From positions 7,608,013 to 7,672,012 of the forward strand of contig NC_023749.2 in the NCBI RefSeq assembly GCF_000499845.2: a stretch of 64,000 nt of DNA, written 5' to 3'. Positions 45,505-59,959 of this stretch are shown one piece after another. A model generated the notes under the pieces. The model ran no database searches and was not told the DNA's origin. It saw nothing but the letters and a program-made list of their open reading frames with translations. Position 1 is the stretch's first letter. Each line of letters opens with the position of its first letter. The translations under genes were made by a program, and so were the position numbers. This DNA is from Phaseolus vulgaris. Lineage: Eukaryota > Streptophyta > Magnoliopsida > Fabales > Fabaceae.

Positions 45505-46090
45505 TATGCTTTGTTTGGATTGGAGAGTAGAAAGTTGAGGGTGTAAAAAAGTGGAATAGTGGAAGTATGAGGATTTGAGAAGAAAGTGTGAAGAAAGCTA
45601 AGTGTGTTTGGATTAAAGTATGTTAGAGTAAATGTGTGATAAAAATTTATTAAAATATGTGAGTGATACTATAGTTATAAAAAATATTTTAAATTATTTT
45701 TAATGGTGTAAATTGTAAGATTACAAATTTACCAGTATATAAAAAATAGAAAAATAAAATATTAATTAATTTAAAATACATTTTAGTTAATTAAAATAGT
45801 TTATATTATATAATTTAATTTGTATTATATTAGGTTATATATATATATATATCATAATATTGTTAAATTTTAAACATACACAAAAAAAATTCTTATCCAA
45901 ATTTTAAATACTCATTTATTTTTTAAAATATATTAACTTTTTCGTAATAATAATAATTATAAAAATCATCATTAATATTAATAAAATTAATATTAATTAT
46001 TCTTATATGAATAAAATTATATATATAAAGGTTGTTTGCTTTTTTTTTTTTCTGCATGAACAATACATAAATGGATCCAAACATACTGTA
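45505..46090. mobile_element. MITE-like repeat with TTTGGAT/ATCCAAA ends
   Basis: The left end (GCTTTGTTTGGATTGGAG, near 45511) and right end (ATGGATCCAAACATA, near 46070) are inverted relative to each other. The left 200 bp (AGTTGAGGGTG, GAGGATTTGAGA, TGTGTTTGGATTAAAGTATGTTAGAG) recurs in reverse complement at about 59960-60150. The interior is AT-rich with a (TA)n run and no gene. The class is uncertain. Confidence 0.45.
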
Positions 46091-47357
46091 AAAAAAACAT
46101 GAAAAACAATACCTGTTACATAAGCAACACTTAAGACATAACAAGAATTCCTAATCCTCTGAGCACCGCTGCCCTCATGTTATGATGTTCTTTTAAATTT
46201 TGTTTTAATTTAAAAACTAATAATTAATATAGATATTTCATTTTATAACAGAACAATAATGACATGTGGTATGATGAATGAATAATTTGATAAAAAAATT
46301 AACACATGTAAAAAAAAACAATAAATATAAATTCTGTATTACTAAAAAAAATTATTAAATAAAAATAAAATATAATTCATTGTTACAATAATTAAATTGA
46401 AAATATTAAAAGTTAAAGAAATTATTATTTTTTATTATTAATAAATAAATTTTAAATTGATATCTAATTAATTATTAAATTTTAACTAATTAGATATTAA
46501 TTTAAAAATTATTTATCTACAATAAAAATTAATATTTTTTAACTTTTAAAATAATCTTTAATTTAATTATTATAACAATTAATTATTTTTATTTTAAAAT
46601 AATTTGTATATAGTGATGATATGATGATATTCTTATTCGCAAAAATAGCATGTGTGAAGAAGTAAAAGCTTTAAACCTAGACAATATTTTTAGATGGTGA
46701 ATTAAAAATCCCAATATCATGTAGAACTCTTATGCAGAACTCTAGCATCGTCATTAATCTTTTGCAATACAATCCAGAATATCATCATACTCAAATTTCA
46801 ATAAGGGCAACTTGCAGTTTACGAGAACATGATTTCATTACTTACCTATTAAGGTTTTTCTCATTGCATATAAATAAACATAGAAACTTTATCATACACA
46901 CCCTGAATAGTGTGTCCACAAAAGGTGAAACAGAAAAAAGAAAATAGTAAGGAATGGGTACAGGAGAAGAATTTATTTGTATAAATATTGCTGCTGTTCT
47001 TTTCTCTCTTCTTTTCATAAGTAGCCCAAATCACATAAGTTAAATATTACAGAAATGTGCATGCAGGAATACTTGACCTTCCTGCTCTTCACTATCTTTG
47101 CAAGTTTAATATTGACCACTGCTTGCCAATGTTGTAAGGTTAGCCACCCAATCTCAGTTCACACAATTTCCCCAACACAAAAGCAAAAATTTGAAGGTAA
47201 AAAACAGCTTACACCATAACCCCACCTCTCCCTTTCCTCACCAAGCAAATGTATACAAAACTCCTTTTTTGCCTCATTCACGGCACGTTACTTAGCTACC
47301 AAAGGGTCCCCATTCCCTTGACCCATTCTTATTCCTTCCCTCGTGACAAATATCTAA
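46091..47357. other. Intergenic DNA and 3' UTR of the BEL1-like gene
   Basis: 46091 to about 46650 is AT-rich, with words shared with 39650-39960. The part nearest 47357 should be the 3' UTR and polyadenylation region of the minus-strand homeobox gene. No separate gene seen. Confidence 0.5.
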
Positions 47358-50300
47358 CTAGCCCACAAAGTCATGGATCATGTGCCCTCCAAACTGACGC
47401 CTAAGATCCTCCTCTTGCTGCAGTTGTTGCTGTTGTACACCTTCAACACTATGCCTAAGACCCAAAGTGAGTGACACAGATCCAAGACCACCAGCCTCAA
47501 GTCCACCTCTTCTGTACGGCATAAACCCCATCACTGTCCCATCCATATTTGGTGTGGTAGCAATCTGGCATTCCAGTTTTGACCTCTTCTCTTGACTCCA
47601 TTGGACTTCATTCATTCCAATGTGTTCCTCGTTTCCTGCTGAGGATGATGACCCCATTTCCAAGCACTGAAATTGATTGTCATGGATTGCATGTGATGAT
47701 GCCTGCGTGCCAAACCTGCTCACAGGTTGGTGATCTGATTTGGGCTGGTTGCTACCTTCAGATGCAGAAGCTACCTGGTCATTTTTATTAGAGGCTTGGC
47801 GGGGTTCTGCTGCACCCTTTGTTTCGAGCATGTGTATTTCCTCAACCATTGGCTTCCACACACGCACTCGAGCATTTATGAACCAATTTGACACCTACGT
47901 TGCAGTTACACTGTTATTCCAAGCTTCTAAAAGTAAAAATATATATCAGCTAGCTAGCAATTACGTTTCAGTTACATTGTTATTCAAATTACCAATTACA
48001 CTGTTATTCCAAGTTTCTGGAAGTAAAAGTACATATAAGCTAGCTTGCAAAGGATACCTAATTGTACAAAAATGAAGCCATAATGGTAATGAATTGATTT
48101 TAACTAGAAGAAAAATTCAATTCTTTTACCCTCTTAAATAAACAATGCAATTTGTCTTTTCCACAGATTACATCCCTTAATGGATTGTGTAGAAGGCCAT
48201 AAAAAGCATGTTTGAACACCAACTCCAACCATGCAAACTGACATTTACACATTCCAAAGCTTTAAATGTAGGAAGCATAAATTTCAGTCTTTTCATGTTA
48301 CAAGTGGGTGGGGTTTAGATCGTTTACACTACAAATATGGGAAACTCCTATAAACCAAAACAACAAAAGAAAACACTTTTCACAACTATCCCTAAGGTGT
48401 GGATATTATTACATGGTGAAGGACAGATGATCCTGACTAGTCCTTACATGATAATTTACTAAATCTCTTAGATTAAAATGTGTGACTACATGCAAATTTG
48501 TACGAAACAAATCTCTGGTCCAGACCATGTACTAATATCTCCGTAAGGTGAGGTTCAGATAGCACTTTATTTCTCAAATTCCCTTTATATGTATACCCTT
48601 TTTTTTATCAGCAAAAATGATTGAATAACAGGAACCACTTAAGGGTGGTTCAACCCTTATATGCATACCCATATTAAAATCTTCAAAAATAGCATTGTTT
48701 AAATTTGTTTTCACTACTGTCAGAGAAGTAAATAAATGAGAAAACAAATGTTCACTTTAACATATTGCTTCAAAACAAAAAATTGAAAAAAAGAAGCAAA
48801 ATGAAACGTGATGCACTAAAAACGTATGTGTCGGCCTAAAAGCCTGAGAATGAAAAACACAAAGAACAAGTTTCCTCACTAATTTAATTAAAACTTGGAA
48901 TTTGAATTAGCAAATATTTGACTATGTTTGGCCCACTGATAGGACCCACTAAGAAGCCACCAAAAGAGCATGTCAAAGACACAAATTAAATCAAGCAAAT
49001 AGCTCAAGGACTATATAGACACAATAATGAATTCAAAAGTAGTAGACCCCCACCTGGTTTCTTGAAAGACCTGTTTGGGTAGCCAACATGTGTTTATCAG
49101 TGTCCGTAGGGTACCTGAAATGAAATTGAACAGCAAAATGAAAATCATAATTCAATCTCACTTTCCTTCTTCTGAGCAAACAGAAAAATCCATAGTTTCA
49201 TACACAGAGAGAAGACATACGGATGAAGAAAATGCTCAAATAGCCAAGCTTTAAGAATTGCCACTGATCGTTCTGGTAAGCCTCTCTGGGGCCTCCATAC
49301 GTGTTGTTGGGGCTCAAGAAAGTTTATGTTAGCCCCCAGAGATTTGTGTTTCTGAAAACTTTGATCTATGCACCTTAGCCTTGCCATATTATTGTCAAAT
49401 TTACCACCATTACTTGTGGTTGGCAATGAAAAGTCCTCTCCCAAGACTTCACATGTAAGCTTCAGTTGATCTGAGATAGCATTTTTTAAACATCTGAAGT
49501 GTTTGGATACTGACTTAAGAGCCAAGGAGACATACGGAGTAGCCGAACTAAGACCCGCTACTGTCTCGAATGATTGAACAACCATTTGCATTTGTTGATG
49601 GTATTGCTTGAATCTCCTAGTAACCTATCATGACTCAGTGCAACAAAATCAACAGCAACTTTAAAAGCATGCCCATATATTTCAACCAGAATGAGTATAA
49701 GCCAAAATTATACTATTTTAAACCATAAAACAAACACGCCCCTACTTCATCATTATTGAGCTGTGGCAAGCTTGGTAAAGCAAAGGTGTACAATATATAA
49801 TAATAAGATATTTTAATATTGTTCTAACAACCACAATTATTTAGGTAAAATTATTAAAAGTGTGTTGAAGTACATGACAAAAAAACTAACCACTAATAAC
49901 CCACCAATTTGAACAATAGCAACCAGGTAGGATAATCCCTCAGACACTTTGTTTAGAGATTTTGGAATAAACAAAGAACTTTCAGAAAGTGGAATGCACA
50001 CAGGTGAAACGTTATCAAGCAATCTATTCATGCATAGGCATAGACACCTACATGGATTTATAAGATAGTTTTTGGACAAGAAGCGAATCCCAGACATTTT
50101 GAGCAACAAAATTCATTTCCACTATTAGAACACAGTAGTCCAAAACTACATAAATTCCAACAGTAAATTAAGCAATTTATCGTATCCTATATTCCCTCAT
50201 TAATAGCTAAATCAGGATCCTACCAAATGCAGTACAGAAAAAACAGTATGATCAAACCTGTTTGAGTACATTAAGACTTGCGTTGATAGAATTTCTGAAT

Positions 50301-52885
50301 ATTTATTTCAAAAGTAACTAGAAAAGCTTGTATGTAGGATACATCAACATCTAAGTGAGTACACTGCAGTGTGCAGGTGAACATATGCACGTGAGTGAAG
50401 AATATATTTCAAAGCTTTTATGTAAGCAACAATTATTACTTAGTATGCATGAAACGCAATTATTTTGTAGAGAACATAGTTGAAACTTTTACTTGCTAAG
50501 CAACAATTATTTATGTATGAAACGCTATTATTTTGTGGAGAAAGAAAGTATTAGCAAGCATGGAAACAGAGGTTTGGATGTTCTCTAATAATCTTCAAAA
50601 AAATATAAAATGAACAAAGAAAAGCCAGAAAAAATTCAATGAGAGAGCTCTCCTGTCATGTTCATATTTCTTCACATTATTTTAAATATTTAAATAATTA
50701 ACTACTTAATACATTAAAAAGCAATTATAAAGAACCTATTTATCAATTTAGTTCATTATTAATTGGATAAGGTGTTTACCAAGACTTTTATATGGTGTGA
50801 CTGCACATTGTCACAGATACGCTGAGATAGAGTCCATATTAACAAAGAATAAAATGACAAGATAAAAAAAAATTGTACCGAAGAAGGGATAATAAAATAA
50901 GGTAAAGAACATTAAACATTAGAAATGACACAAGGAAATATATTGACAGAATTTTTTTTGTAAAAATAAGAAATTAAAGAAAGGACCAGTATATCATTAA
51001 AGAAGAATGAGCTCCTCTTAATTAGCTTGTCAAAATAAAATATTTAATGAGCAAATGCCCCCACCCAACAGTGAAAAATGAAAATCAAAGCAAAAGAATT
51101 AGAGCCACAATAACTACACGACACGAAACAAACAAAAAATAGACCTGGCAAACACTCTTCATGGAAGCAAAGTAACAGCATTACCATAAACTCAAATTGT
51201 AAAGAACAATAGCCTAGCCTTATTACCCACAGACCAGGTTGTAATAATATTTGGCATAAACAAAACTATTCAAACCAATAAGAAAACGCTAAAAAATCCA
51301 TATAAAATTAGAAACACATTCAAATTAAATAACTGACCAATTCGACACAACAACACAAATATGCATATTTTCGTTTTTCCCCACACTCTGAGGACGTAAA
51401 TCCTTGTTGTAAATACTTTGGCAAGCTAACTTTTCATGAGCTTTGCATCCACAATAACCGACACCAAATGACCTCATGTTGCACAGGAAAGTTTTAAAGC
51501 ATTTGGCCTTTTTTTCATGTTACAAAACAGTAAAAACCTCTGACAGACATTAGCCATACAAACATACCAAAAACACACAAGACAAAAAAGTAAGAAACAC
51601 AAATAAGCCAGAAGGGTTACTATTACACTACATGAGCAGTGAAAAAACCAACCTCATCTTGCATGTACAGTAGTTTTGCCTTGTTCTTTTGGCACTCTGG
51701 CCGAGAAGAAAGACAAAAGCTACTCGTGGCTCCGCCATCAGCGCTATTTGTATTATCATTTTCATTTGAACTATACAACACAGAGGATGAAACACCCAAA
51801 TTGCCACCACCTTTTGCAGCACCTTCACTTTCATCAACATTAAGAGCATCACCAGCAGCTGCAGCTGCTGAAATAGAAGCAGCACTGACATCTCGAGAGA
51901 CCCACTCTGGAACGTCACAACCCCCTCCTCTCGCAGACTTTGAACCATATTGACAGCACCACTCATCTAACAGCTGTTGACACGGCTTCAAGAATCTTGA
52001 ACTCTTCAAAATCGTGGCGTACCCGGTGAAAGGACCGAGGGGGCCAACATTTCGATAAACAGTGTTGTTTGAAAGCACGTTCAGCTTCATGGAGCACTTC
52101 ACTGACTTTGAATATTGTGTAGGGTCATCTGATGCAGACCCTTCTTCAAAACAAGGCTTGGATTGTGAGTTTGATGAAAGTGACAGTGACAAACCCTGAT
52201 GAGGATTTATGTCTTGTTCATTATTCTTTTTGAAACCCATTCCGCTACTATTCGCCCATAAATTAGCCCCCCCAAAACGTAACTCGCTGTTTGCTTGATA
52301 ATGAAGCACAGGCTCAGCATGGTTCCCTCCCCAAACGCCATAAGCCATGTCCTGCAAAGCATTATGGTAAAGAGGAGGTGAAGAAGACGAAGGGGGGTAA
52401 TGCATTTCACCTAACTGCTTCTGAATTTCTCTATTGGCCATTTCACCAGAAGCATTGTTATTAAGGTCAGAAGAGAAGAAGGTGTTGTTGGTGTTGGTAT
52501 TGCTTTCGTTATAATTCACCATCCAATTAGAACCCAAGTGGCGTGGTCCACATTGTTGGTCCTTAGGGGATGATGAATGAGGAAAGGACGTGGAACCATA
52601 CTGAGCCATCATCAACTCTTGACACTCCAACGGGTTTCTGGGATTAGATAAAGGATTCGAAGCAGTGGAAAAAGTTATCATATCCGATGAATAAAGGGCC
52701 TCGTCGAGCATGTTTCCGTTTCGAACATTTCTCACTTGAAGAATATCCAAGTTGAAACCTGGGTGTAACGATAACTGTTCTAGGTTGCTAGGGAACTCCT
52801 GCAAATGTTGGGAACTGTTTTGGATCCTCAATTTGTCCCGCCGAAGTTGTTGGGCAACATGCAATTCAGGCCTTAAGCTGCTCAT
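47358..52885 (-). CDS. BEL1-like TALE homeodomain transcription factor
   Basis: Four coding exons on the minus strand: 52885-51653, 49624-49221, 49114-49054 and 47894-47358. All have GT-AG borders and matching phases; 2235 nt, 744 aa. Domains in order: SKY part of the POX domain ([10 protein letters not shown] to F-L-K-P, 281-301), BELL coiled region (about 398-470), TALE homeodomain (about 519-581) with the three-residue loop P-Y-P and W-F-I-N-A-R-V in helix 3, and a ZIBEL-type S-L-T-L-G-L (707-712) near the C-terminus. The start has [10 protein letters not shown], a common BELL N-terminal motif. BELL proteins pair with KNOX proteins in the nucleus to control meristem and organ development. 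The tiny exon 3 inside the homeodomain is the usual BELL structure. By recall it is nearest the BLH8/BLH9 group, but this is tentative. A 5' UTR intron is likely upstream of 52885. Confidence 0.95.
48599..48656 (-). mobile_element. 58-bp LINE 3'-tail insertion in intron 3 of the BEL1-like gene
   Basis: TTTTTTTTATCAGCAAAAATG to AGGGTGGTTCAACCC is bracketed by TTATATGTATACCC (48585-48598) and TTATATGCATACCC (48657-48670), a 14-bp target duplication with one mismatch. It matches the 3' end at 44525. It is the shortest such insertion here. Confidence 0.85.
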
Positions 52886-53990
52886 TCCAATCTTCTAACC
52901 CAACCACTCTCTAACTCCGAACAAAGCCTAAAGGATCACCAAAGAAACCCTTTCACAAACGCATTAGAGAGAGAAAAACAACCATTCAAAAACAAACACA
53001 TACATCATAACTTCAATAGTAGTAATAAAATAAACTAACAGTACTTATCTACATAATTTCAACGAAAAAATAATTAAATTGAGAACGGTAATTACACTAC
53101 AGACAAAATAGGTACAAAGTTCAAACTGCAGTAAATAAAGTTCAGACGAAAAAAACAAGAATTTGACATGAGAATGAAAGTATTCATAAAAAAGCCAGAT
53201 AAACATAGAGCTTCTTGTGCTTCGAGAATAGATAGAGTTGATTGATTTATTATTCTGTATGGTGAAATTAATAAGGCAACTTGCGTTCCTTCTCTTTCTC
53301 ACTCGTTTCTATTTGTACTATATTTAGCAATAAGCAAAAAATACAAAGACCAGGAGAGATACATAAGCTAACTTGCCCTCCTTACCTGCTCTCGTGTGAC
53401 ACTATTTCAACTACCAAACGAACAGTATAACATTCTCCTAATCTATATGTCGGTAAGATTGAAGATGAAGAACTCACTCACATAACTCGCAGAAAACAGG
53501 CACAAGTTAAAGCTCTCACGGGATACGTAAGAGCACAACAACAAATGAAACCCTAACTTTTGATCCACCCTCCAACTCCAACGGATCTAGAGGAGGTTTC
53601 CAAGTTCAACCACCACCAACTCACCCACGCTTCCTTAAAAAAACTAACAAGAAAGAACCACCTTGAGAGTGGTGCATACGCTGAAATTAACAAAGAACAA
53701 GAAACACAACACCACATTCAATTTACGGGGGAAAGACAAAAATTACTTACAAAAACAATACTAAAAAAGAAGTAGAAGTTTGTGATATAGTATAGTGGTG
53801 AAGGAAGTAGCATAGTGGGTAGTTTATAATACCTTAGGTGCGATCGAAAAGAAGTGTTGATGAGATTTGGTGGGAAGTGGAAGTGTGAAGATTCCGGTTG
53901 GGGAAGTGTTGTTGTTGTTGGTATGAATGAAAGTGAAGTGAGAAGGGTGAAGTTAAGCAGTGCTACAATGATTGCAAAAGCGATTATCAG
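52886..53990 (-). promoter_or_regulatory. 5' UTR, probable UTR intron and promoter of the BEL1-like gene
   Basis: A TTTAG acceptor-like site lies about 45 bp before the start codon (near 52930), consistent with the 5' UTR intron common in BELL genes. The GC content rises again at 53820-53980, the probable first exon. A short plus-strand frame at 53560-53775 shows no family match. Confidence 0.45.
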
Positions 53991-56900
53991 CCGTTACTTT
54001 TAACGTCTAAATTAACATAAAGTTACGTGTTTTTTTTATTTTTTATTTTTTATTCTTATAAAATATTTATTTATTTTTAATTTTGTTTTTACTTTTTAGG
54101 TTTGAAAGTTGAGAGAGTGAGAATATGTGTGAAGCTGGGTGAGGCTCCAACATCTGTGGTCCCTCCTCCCTCTACTTTCCACAGCTTCTTGCCATCTTTT
54201 TATTTCTTCGTATTTCTGAGTCTGTCATTGTCTCCTCCACCCTTCTCTGCATCATCCTAAACCTGAAATTTTGAGGCAAGAACATGAAACATGTATGTAT
54301 CTTGGCAATAAAATAACAGTTTCAATCATGTAATAATGGTGTTGTAATTATCATCCAAAGCTTTAACCTCACTTTTTGGGATAAAAGTAAGTTATGCAAT
54401 AATAATAAATCCTAAAAAGGAGAGAGAAGTTCTCTCCATAATCATCTAAAGTTCCTTGAACTGAACATACTAACACATATTCAAACCTTGTCTCAACAAG
54501 CTCCACACTTTAACCAAGAAGCTGTAATTGAAGAACTTCTTTTCATGAAAACTAAAATCCATCTAAAACACTCAACACTAACCTTTTATCTCTCCCACCT
54601 AGCGTGGGGCAAACATTTTCAAACCCAGAGAAAAAATCTACACGCATGCTCCAAAACAAGAAAGTCAATCCACCCTGTATATTTTTCAAAGATTATTTTT
54701 TTTCTTTTTCAAAACTTGTGCAGAAAATGAATGACCATTTATAGAAATAAATAAATCCAATCATATAGGCCAGTGTATGTTTCCATATATAGCCACTTGA
54801 ACGATATCATTAATTAATATAGTGTTAAATATGTACTACTATTTAATATAAATTTAAATATATTTTTCATGCCTTATTTTTACATGGTTTTTGTCAAATT
54901 TAAATTTCATACATATTCATAATAAAAAAGTTATCAAAATATATTTATGTTGAGATATAATTATGTAAATGTTATACAATTATAATATAATTGGTATTGA
55001 ATATTTGTTTGTTATATAAAAAAGAAAAATATATAGTCAAAATCTATTTTAATAATTTTTTTATTAAAATGTGAATTAAAAAAATCAATTTTATATATGA
55101 AAAATATATTTAACTCTTTAATATATTAAATTATCTAATATGGATAAGTATAAATGTAAATTAATATTTACGAAGTTAATTAAAACAAAAGTTATCAAAT
55201 ATATGAATACATTACAAAATATTTATAAATTATAATAATATACAAAACTTTGCATATTCTCTGTGTGTGACTCAAAACATGAGGTTCTGAAAAGCTTACA
55301 TTTTGTTTCACAAGAAATTGGCATTTTGCGATTCTAATTCGGGGGTGCAAACGTAACTTTTTAGGTAAAAGTAAAATATGATTACTTTTGTAGTAACTTC
55401 TATTTCTATTCCAACAATAATCGTTTTTCAAATTATTTTTTATTAAATAAAAAACAGAAGCATAAGTTTATAAAAATAAGATAACTTAAAATGAAATATA
55501 TACATATATATATACTACACTTAATTTTGTTTTGTTAAATAGAAAATTAATAAACTCTTATCTTGGTTTCTAAAATAAAGATGATGATGATGATGGTCCT
55601 ATATATATTCATGATTAAAACCTCTCTGGAGAAACTAGAAAAAGCTATAAATATTAGACTAGTAACATTTTTTTTTCTTATATGTTTTACCTTCATCTAA
55701 ATATCTGAGGTTGAAAAGCACATATTATTATGAGAGTAGCCTTTCAAGCACTACAGTGTTCAGGAGGCTATTACATCAATCAACTTCTACAAGATTTGTA
55801 GCTTTGTACTGTATTCAACACTCTCAAACGCAGTTCATCACTCCTATTCTATTCTTCATGTTTCAAAATACAACTTGTTTCACTGTATCAGCAAGTTATA
55901 TCAAACATGCTCTCACTCTACTGATACATCTTTTTCTTTCATTTATGTCCTATTTGATGCAGATACTGAAACTGATATGTAAGAAAATAGAGTAGAATTA
56001 AATATATTGAGTTCAAAAACAGTGTAAGATAAGATCATCACAGGTAGAGATATATGTTCCATATGGACACAGTAAAACAGACTCTTGATGTTAATCATTG
56101 TCAGTAACAGTGTTTAACTCAGAAGTTTTTTTCTTTTCTTTTCTTTTTAACTGATAAAAGTTAGAAGTATTCTGGCAAGTCCTGGCCATTCATTTTTCGT
56201 AAACAAACAAACGTTGTCTCGTCTCTCGTGTTCTGTCAGTGTCTTTTGATTCTGTCACCGTGGGCTCTTTCTTCGTCCTCATACTTCACCAAAATACGAA
56301 GTTCTCTTTATGGAAAATGGAACAAGTTATGTAGGAAAAACAGCAAGCAAACTGAACATTTTTTCAGCCTGTTTACTGATATATAATTTTATTATTATTT
56401 TAAGAAGTAAAACAATGATAGTATTATTGACAATAAATACAAAATTTTGCTATAATCACATTAAAATCCCAAAACTTAACTATATTTTTAAAGATGGTTT
56501 TTGTAATGATGATAATAACAATAATTTAGTCGTTTACAGAGATGGATTGGTGTAAGAAAAAGTGAAAAAAGATAAGAGAAAAAATGGTAAATATAATAAT
56601 ATATATGATAAAAAATAAAGGAAAATTAGGCATGAATCATACTATATTAATTATATTTGTTTTAAATTCAAACCATATTAATTATAATCAGTTTCATAGT
56701 CAAATTTATTTTAGTTCAACCTTAACCAAGACAAGGATTTGATAAACTTTTTTAAAAAAAATTAGATTATACGCTTAAAATTTTAATACTTTAATTTATT
56801 TTTATTTTTCATTTTAACTCGTTTTACTAAATCTCTTGATTATTTTTATTTGATGGTAAAAAAAAAATCTCTTGATTTAATCACTTTTATGCAATTTTGT

Positions 56901-59585
56901 AATTATATTTTAGATTAAAAATTAATGGAATACAGATGCTTTCATCGATTTAGTTCAATGATTGTAGTTTTTTACTTTTTATACACTTGTGCTAATTTGT
57001 AACGAAAATATTTTAATTAAAGTACTCGTTGTTTCTTTTCGTTAAATAAAGAATAAAAAGAACATAAAATTAACACATAAAATACAATGATTAATAATAT
57101 TTACTTGCATTTTCTGTTCTTCTTTCAATCTTCGAATTGTTAAATCTCACGTATTTGCTACCCAATTTTAAACAAAGATATTTGAATAATGGTTAAAGTT
57201 TTGAATGAAAGTGTTAAAATTTTAAATAACTTGTATTATTCTTCAAATAGTAAAAACAATCGAATAAGAGGTAGACTGATATATATAGAGAGGGATTCAA
57301 TTAGACTTAAAAAAAATCCAATATATCGATTAAAAAAATCAATTTAAATTTATAAAAATAAAAAATAATATGTTTACCCTTTTCAATCAAAATAATTCAA
57401 TTTAAATATTTTTATCCATTTCCATTTTATTTCCACTATTTATAATTTACGTTCTCACTTTCTTTGTCTCATTCAAACAAAGTGAAAGCTATAATTGCAA
57501 GAAAAATAGATTATTAAATAAAAAAACTATTTAGATGTTAAAGAATATTTTTACTTTAGTTAATATCAAAATAATTTTTTTTTTAAAATAATAAATAAAT
57601 GTTAAAATGTAATTTTTTTAACATAACCTGTTTACCTTAATCATAAATGAATATAATTATTGGTCTTAAAATAAATATGGAAGCTAAGGAAAGTTTGTGA
57701 AGATTGGAGAATGGGATTTAAAATGATTTGTTTGCAATAGTAACTACAGTGGTTTGTGTTATTGCAGAAGATGAAAATGATGAATTATGCAGTGTCAGTA
57801 ACAAATCCCAAGGTTTAGATAAGAGTAATAAGTGAGTGATTTGATGATTGAACTTACAAATCCACAAATACAGCTGACATAATATTGAATCCAGCCACTA
57901 ATAATGATTGCGGTAACCGCAATGGGAACGGAGTTAAGAATGTGACCGGCTTTTCAGTTTATCGGTAAATGGAGATATGATCACTGCCGTTAAGCAAAAG
58001 ATCTGATCTGGTGCAGGAGGTGTATGGTTGGAACCCAAAACAAAAGCAGAACAAAATAATAATTAAAAGTGTAATTAATGAGTCTGACAGAGAGAAAGAG
58101 ACAGAGAGGGTATAATCCTCAGTTGACGTAAGCTTCAGATCAGATGCCTCTTATGTTGAACTCTGTTAGTAAGCATTTCTTTTTCTTCTTTTTCTCTTCT
58201 CAGCTCACAAATTCACACCTATTATGTATATATCTGCACATATGCAGCACCCTGACATGCAACCCTCTCTACATTATACAGTCTTTTTTTAACAATTAGA
58301 GTTATTTGCTTTTATAAAGTTAAATCTTATAATTAGAAATTATTTTTATACAATACTCACCTAATTTCCTCTACGGATTGAACAACCAATTTGTTCCGTT
58401 ACGATTTTGTTTTTTTTTAAATCTCTCTTATGTTTTGTTTGAATCCAAAAATGAATTTAAAAAAAAATAGTTTAAATTAAAGTAAATGAAATAAAAAGTG
58501 AAAATTGTGATTCTCATTATATCTATAATAAATAAATATTTATTTATTTATTTTAATTGTTTTACATATAAAATTTGTAACTCTCATGATAACAATTATC
58601 ATTGTCTATTTCTATATGTTATTTGTTGATCAGCAGTCTTGAAATGATTATGTTGCTTAGGTTTTTAATTTATTTTCTTCATACATAATATAGTCAAACT
58701 TTTTTTATTATGAATATTTTTTAATGTTCATCTCTTTTGAAAATAGTGATGTTTGAAATGATACACTTTCGGTACAGGAACATGATTAAAAGAGTATATA
58801 CGAGAAAAAAAATTGACAAATCATAACTTAGATACTATTGATTCAGATTCACATATACCCACTTATAATAGAAGTTTAAGTAATTATCAGGTACAAAGGT
58901 CTACTCTTTTTTTTTCAATGTTATAAATCATCTGTTTTTTAATAACTGTTTTTTATTTGAATTTGGAAGGTAATATAGTTGGTCGGATCATACTCTGCTT
59001 TTGCTACAAAATTGTAATAAATATAATGTTTTATCAAAATCTTTTATTCTTATCATTGTGTTTGGACAATAATACTATACTTCCTTTTTTTTTATAAGAC
59101 TTAACGTACAACGTTAATTGAAATATGTTGACATTATAACACAATATTGCTCAATTCTCAATTTATGTCAACTAAAATAAGAAAAATATGTTATTCAATT
59201 TCTATTGTTTGTTGTTTGACATGCTTTGTCATTTAGATTGCCTTTTTCCCTTATTTATGGTTAATTATGATATTTTTTTTCAAAAACTTTATGTAATAGT
59301 TATTGAATTAAAATAGTTAATCCGTTATTAATTTTCAATTTGTTCATTAAATAATATAATGAACTTTAAAGTAAAAATGGAAACTATATGACTATATTTT
59401 TATTTTAGTTTTTTACTTTCTTTCTACAATAGTTTAAATTTTATGTGAATTATTATTGTTTCATCTAATCTTTTCTTTTTTTTATTTATTGTTGCATCTA
59501 ATTTTTAATTTTATTTTTTATTTATTGCAGATGTACTTATAAGAATGATGTGGATTGCGTAATCTATTTAATTTTTTAATATTAT
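53991..59585. other. Long AT-rich intergenic region, no gene identified
   Basis: About 5.6 kb. Slightly GC-richer islands at 54110-54260, 56180-56300 and 57840-58260 contain no open frame with recognisable motifs; they could be regulatory or untranslated exons. The plus-strand frames at 55711-55995 and 56310-56555 look like chance. No tRNA or obvious small-RNA precursor was recognised. Confidence 0.5.
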
Positions 59586-59589
59586 AATT

Positions 59590-59790
59590 ATTAAAAAAAT
59601 AACTATTATTAAATTATACATAATTATTATATATGTAACTATTATACGTTATTGTATGATATTGTAAACAATTATATGTAATTAATTTAATTATAATAGA
59701 ATTTCATGATTAATGGATCTTACATAATTAGCTTATAATTTATATAGAGTTATGAAAACACACAAAAGAATAAAAACATATTCATTAAAA
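59590..59790 (+). repeat. Copia LTR fragment related to the 25-34 kb array
   Basis: AACAATTATATG-AATTAATTTAAT, GATAGAATTTCATGATTAATGG-like and AATTAGCTTATAATTTATAT match the LTR part of the composite array. The next words (ACACACAAAAGAATAAAAACAT) match the intact-looking LTR near 25620, so this copy keeps the LTR's original continuation instead of the ART-like fragment. Confidence 0.6.
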
Positions 59791-59959
59791 AAAGTTAAAA
59801 TTATCCTTAATTTTATTTGTATCAAATATTTAATAATATTGTTAATAAAAATAATAAAAATAAATATAAAAATTTATTATATAATAATATTATTATTAAT
59901 TATAAAAAATATAAATTAATTTTTTATTTTTTATTATTCAAATATTTTTAAAAGTAAGG

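Noticed and set aside
49837..50109. 90-codon minus-strand frame
   Set aside because: Lies within intron 1 of the BEL1-like gene and matches nothing known.
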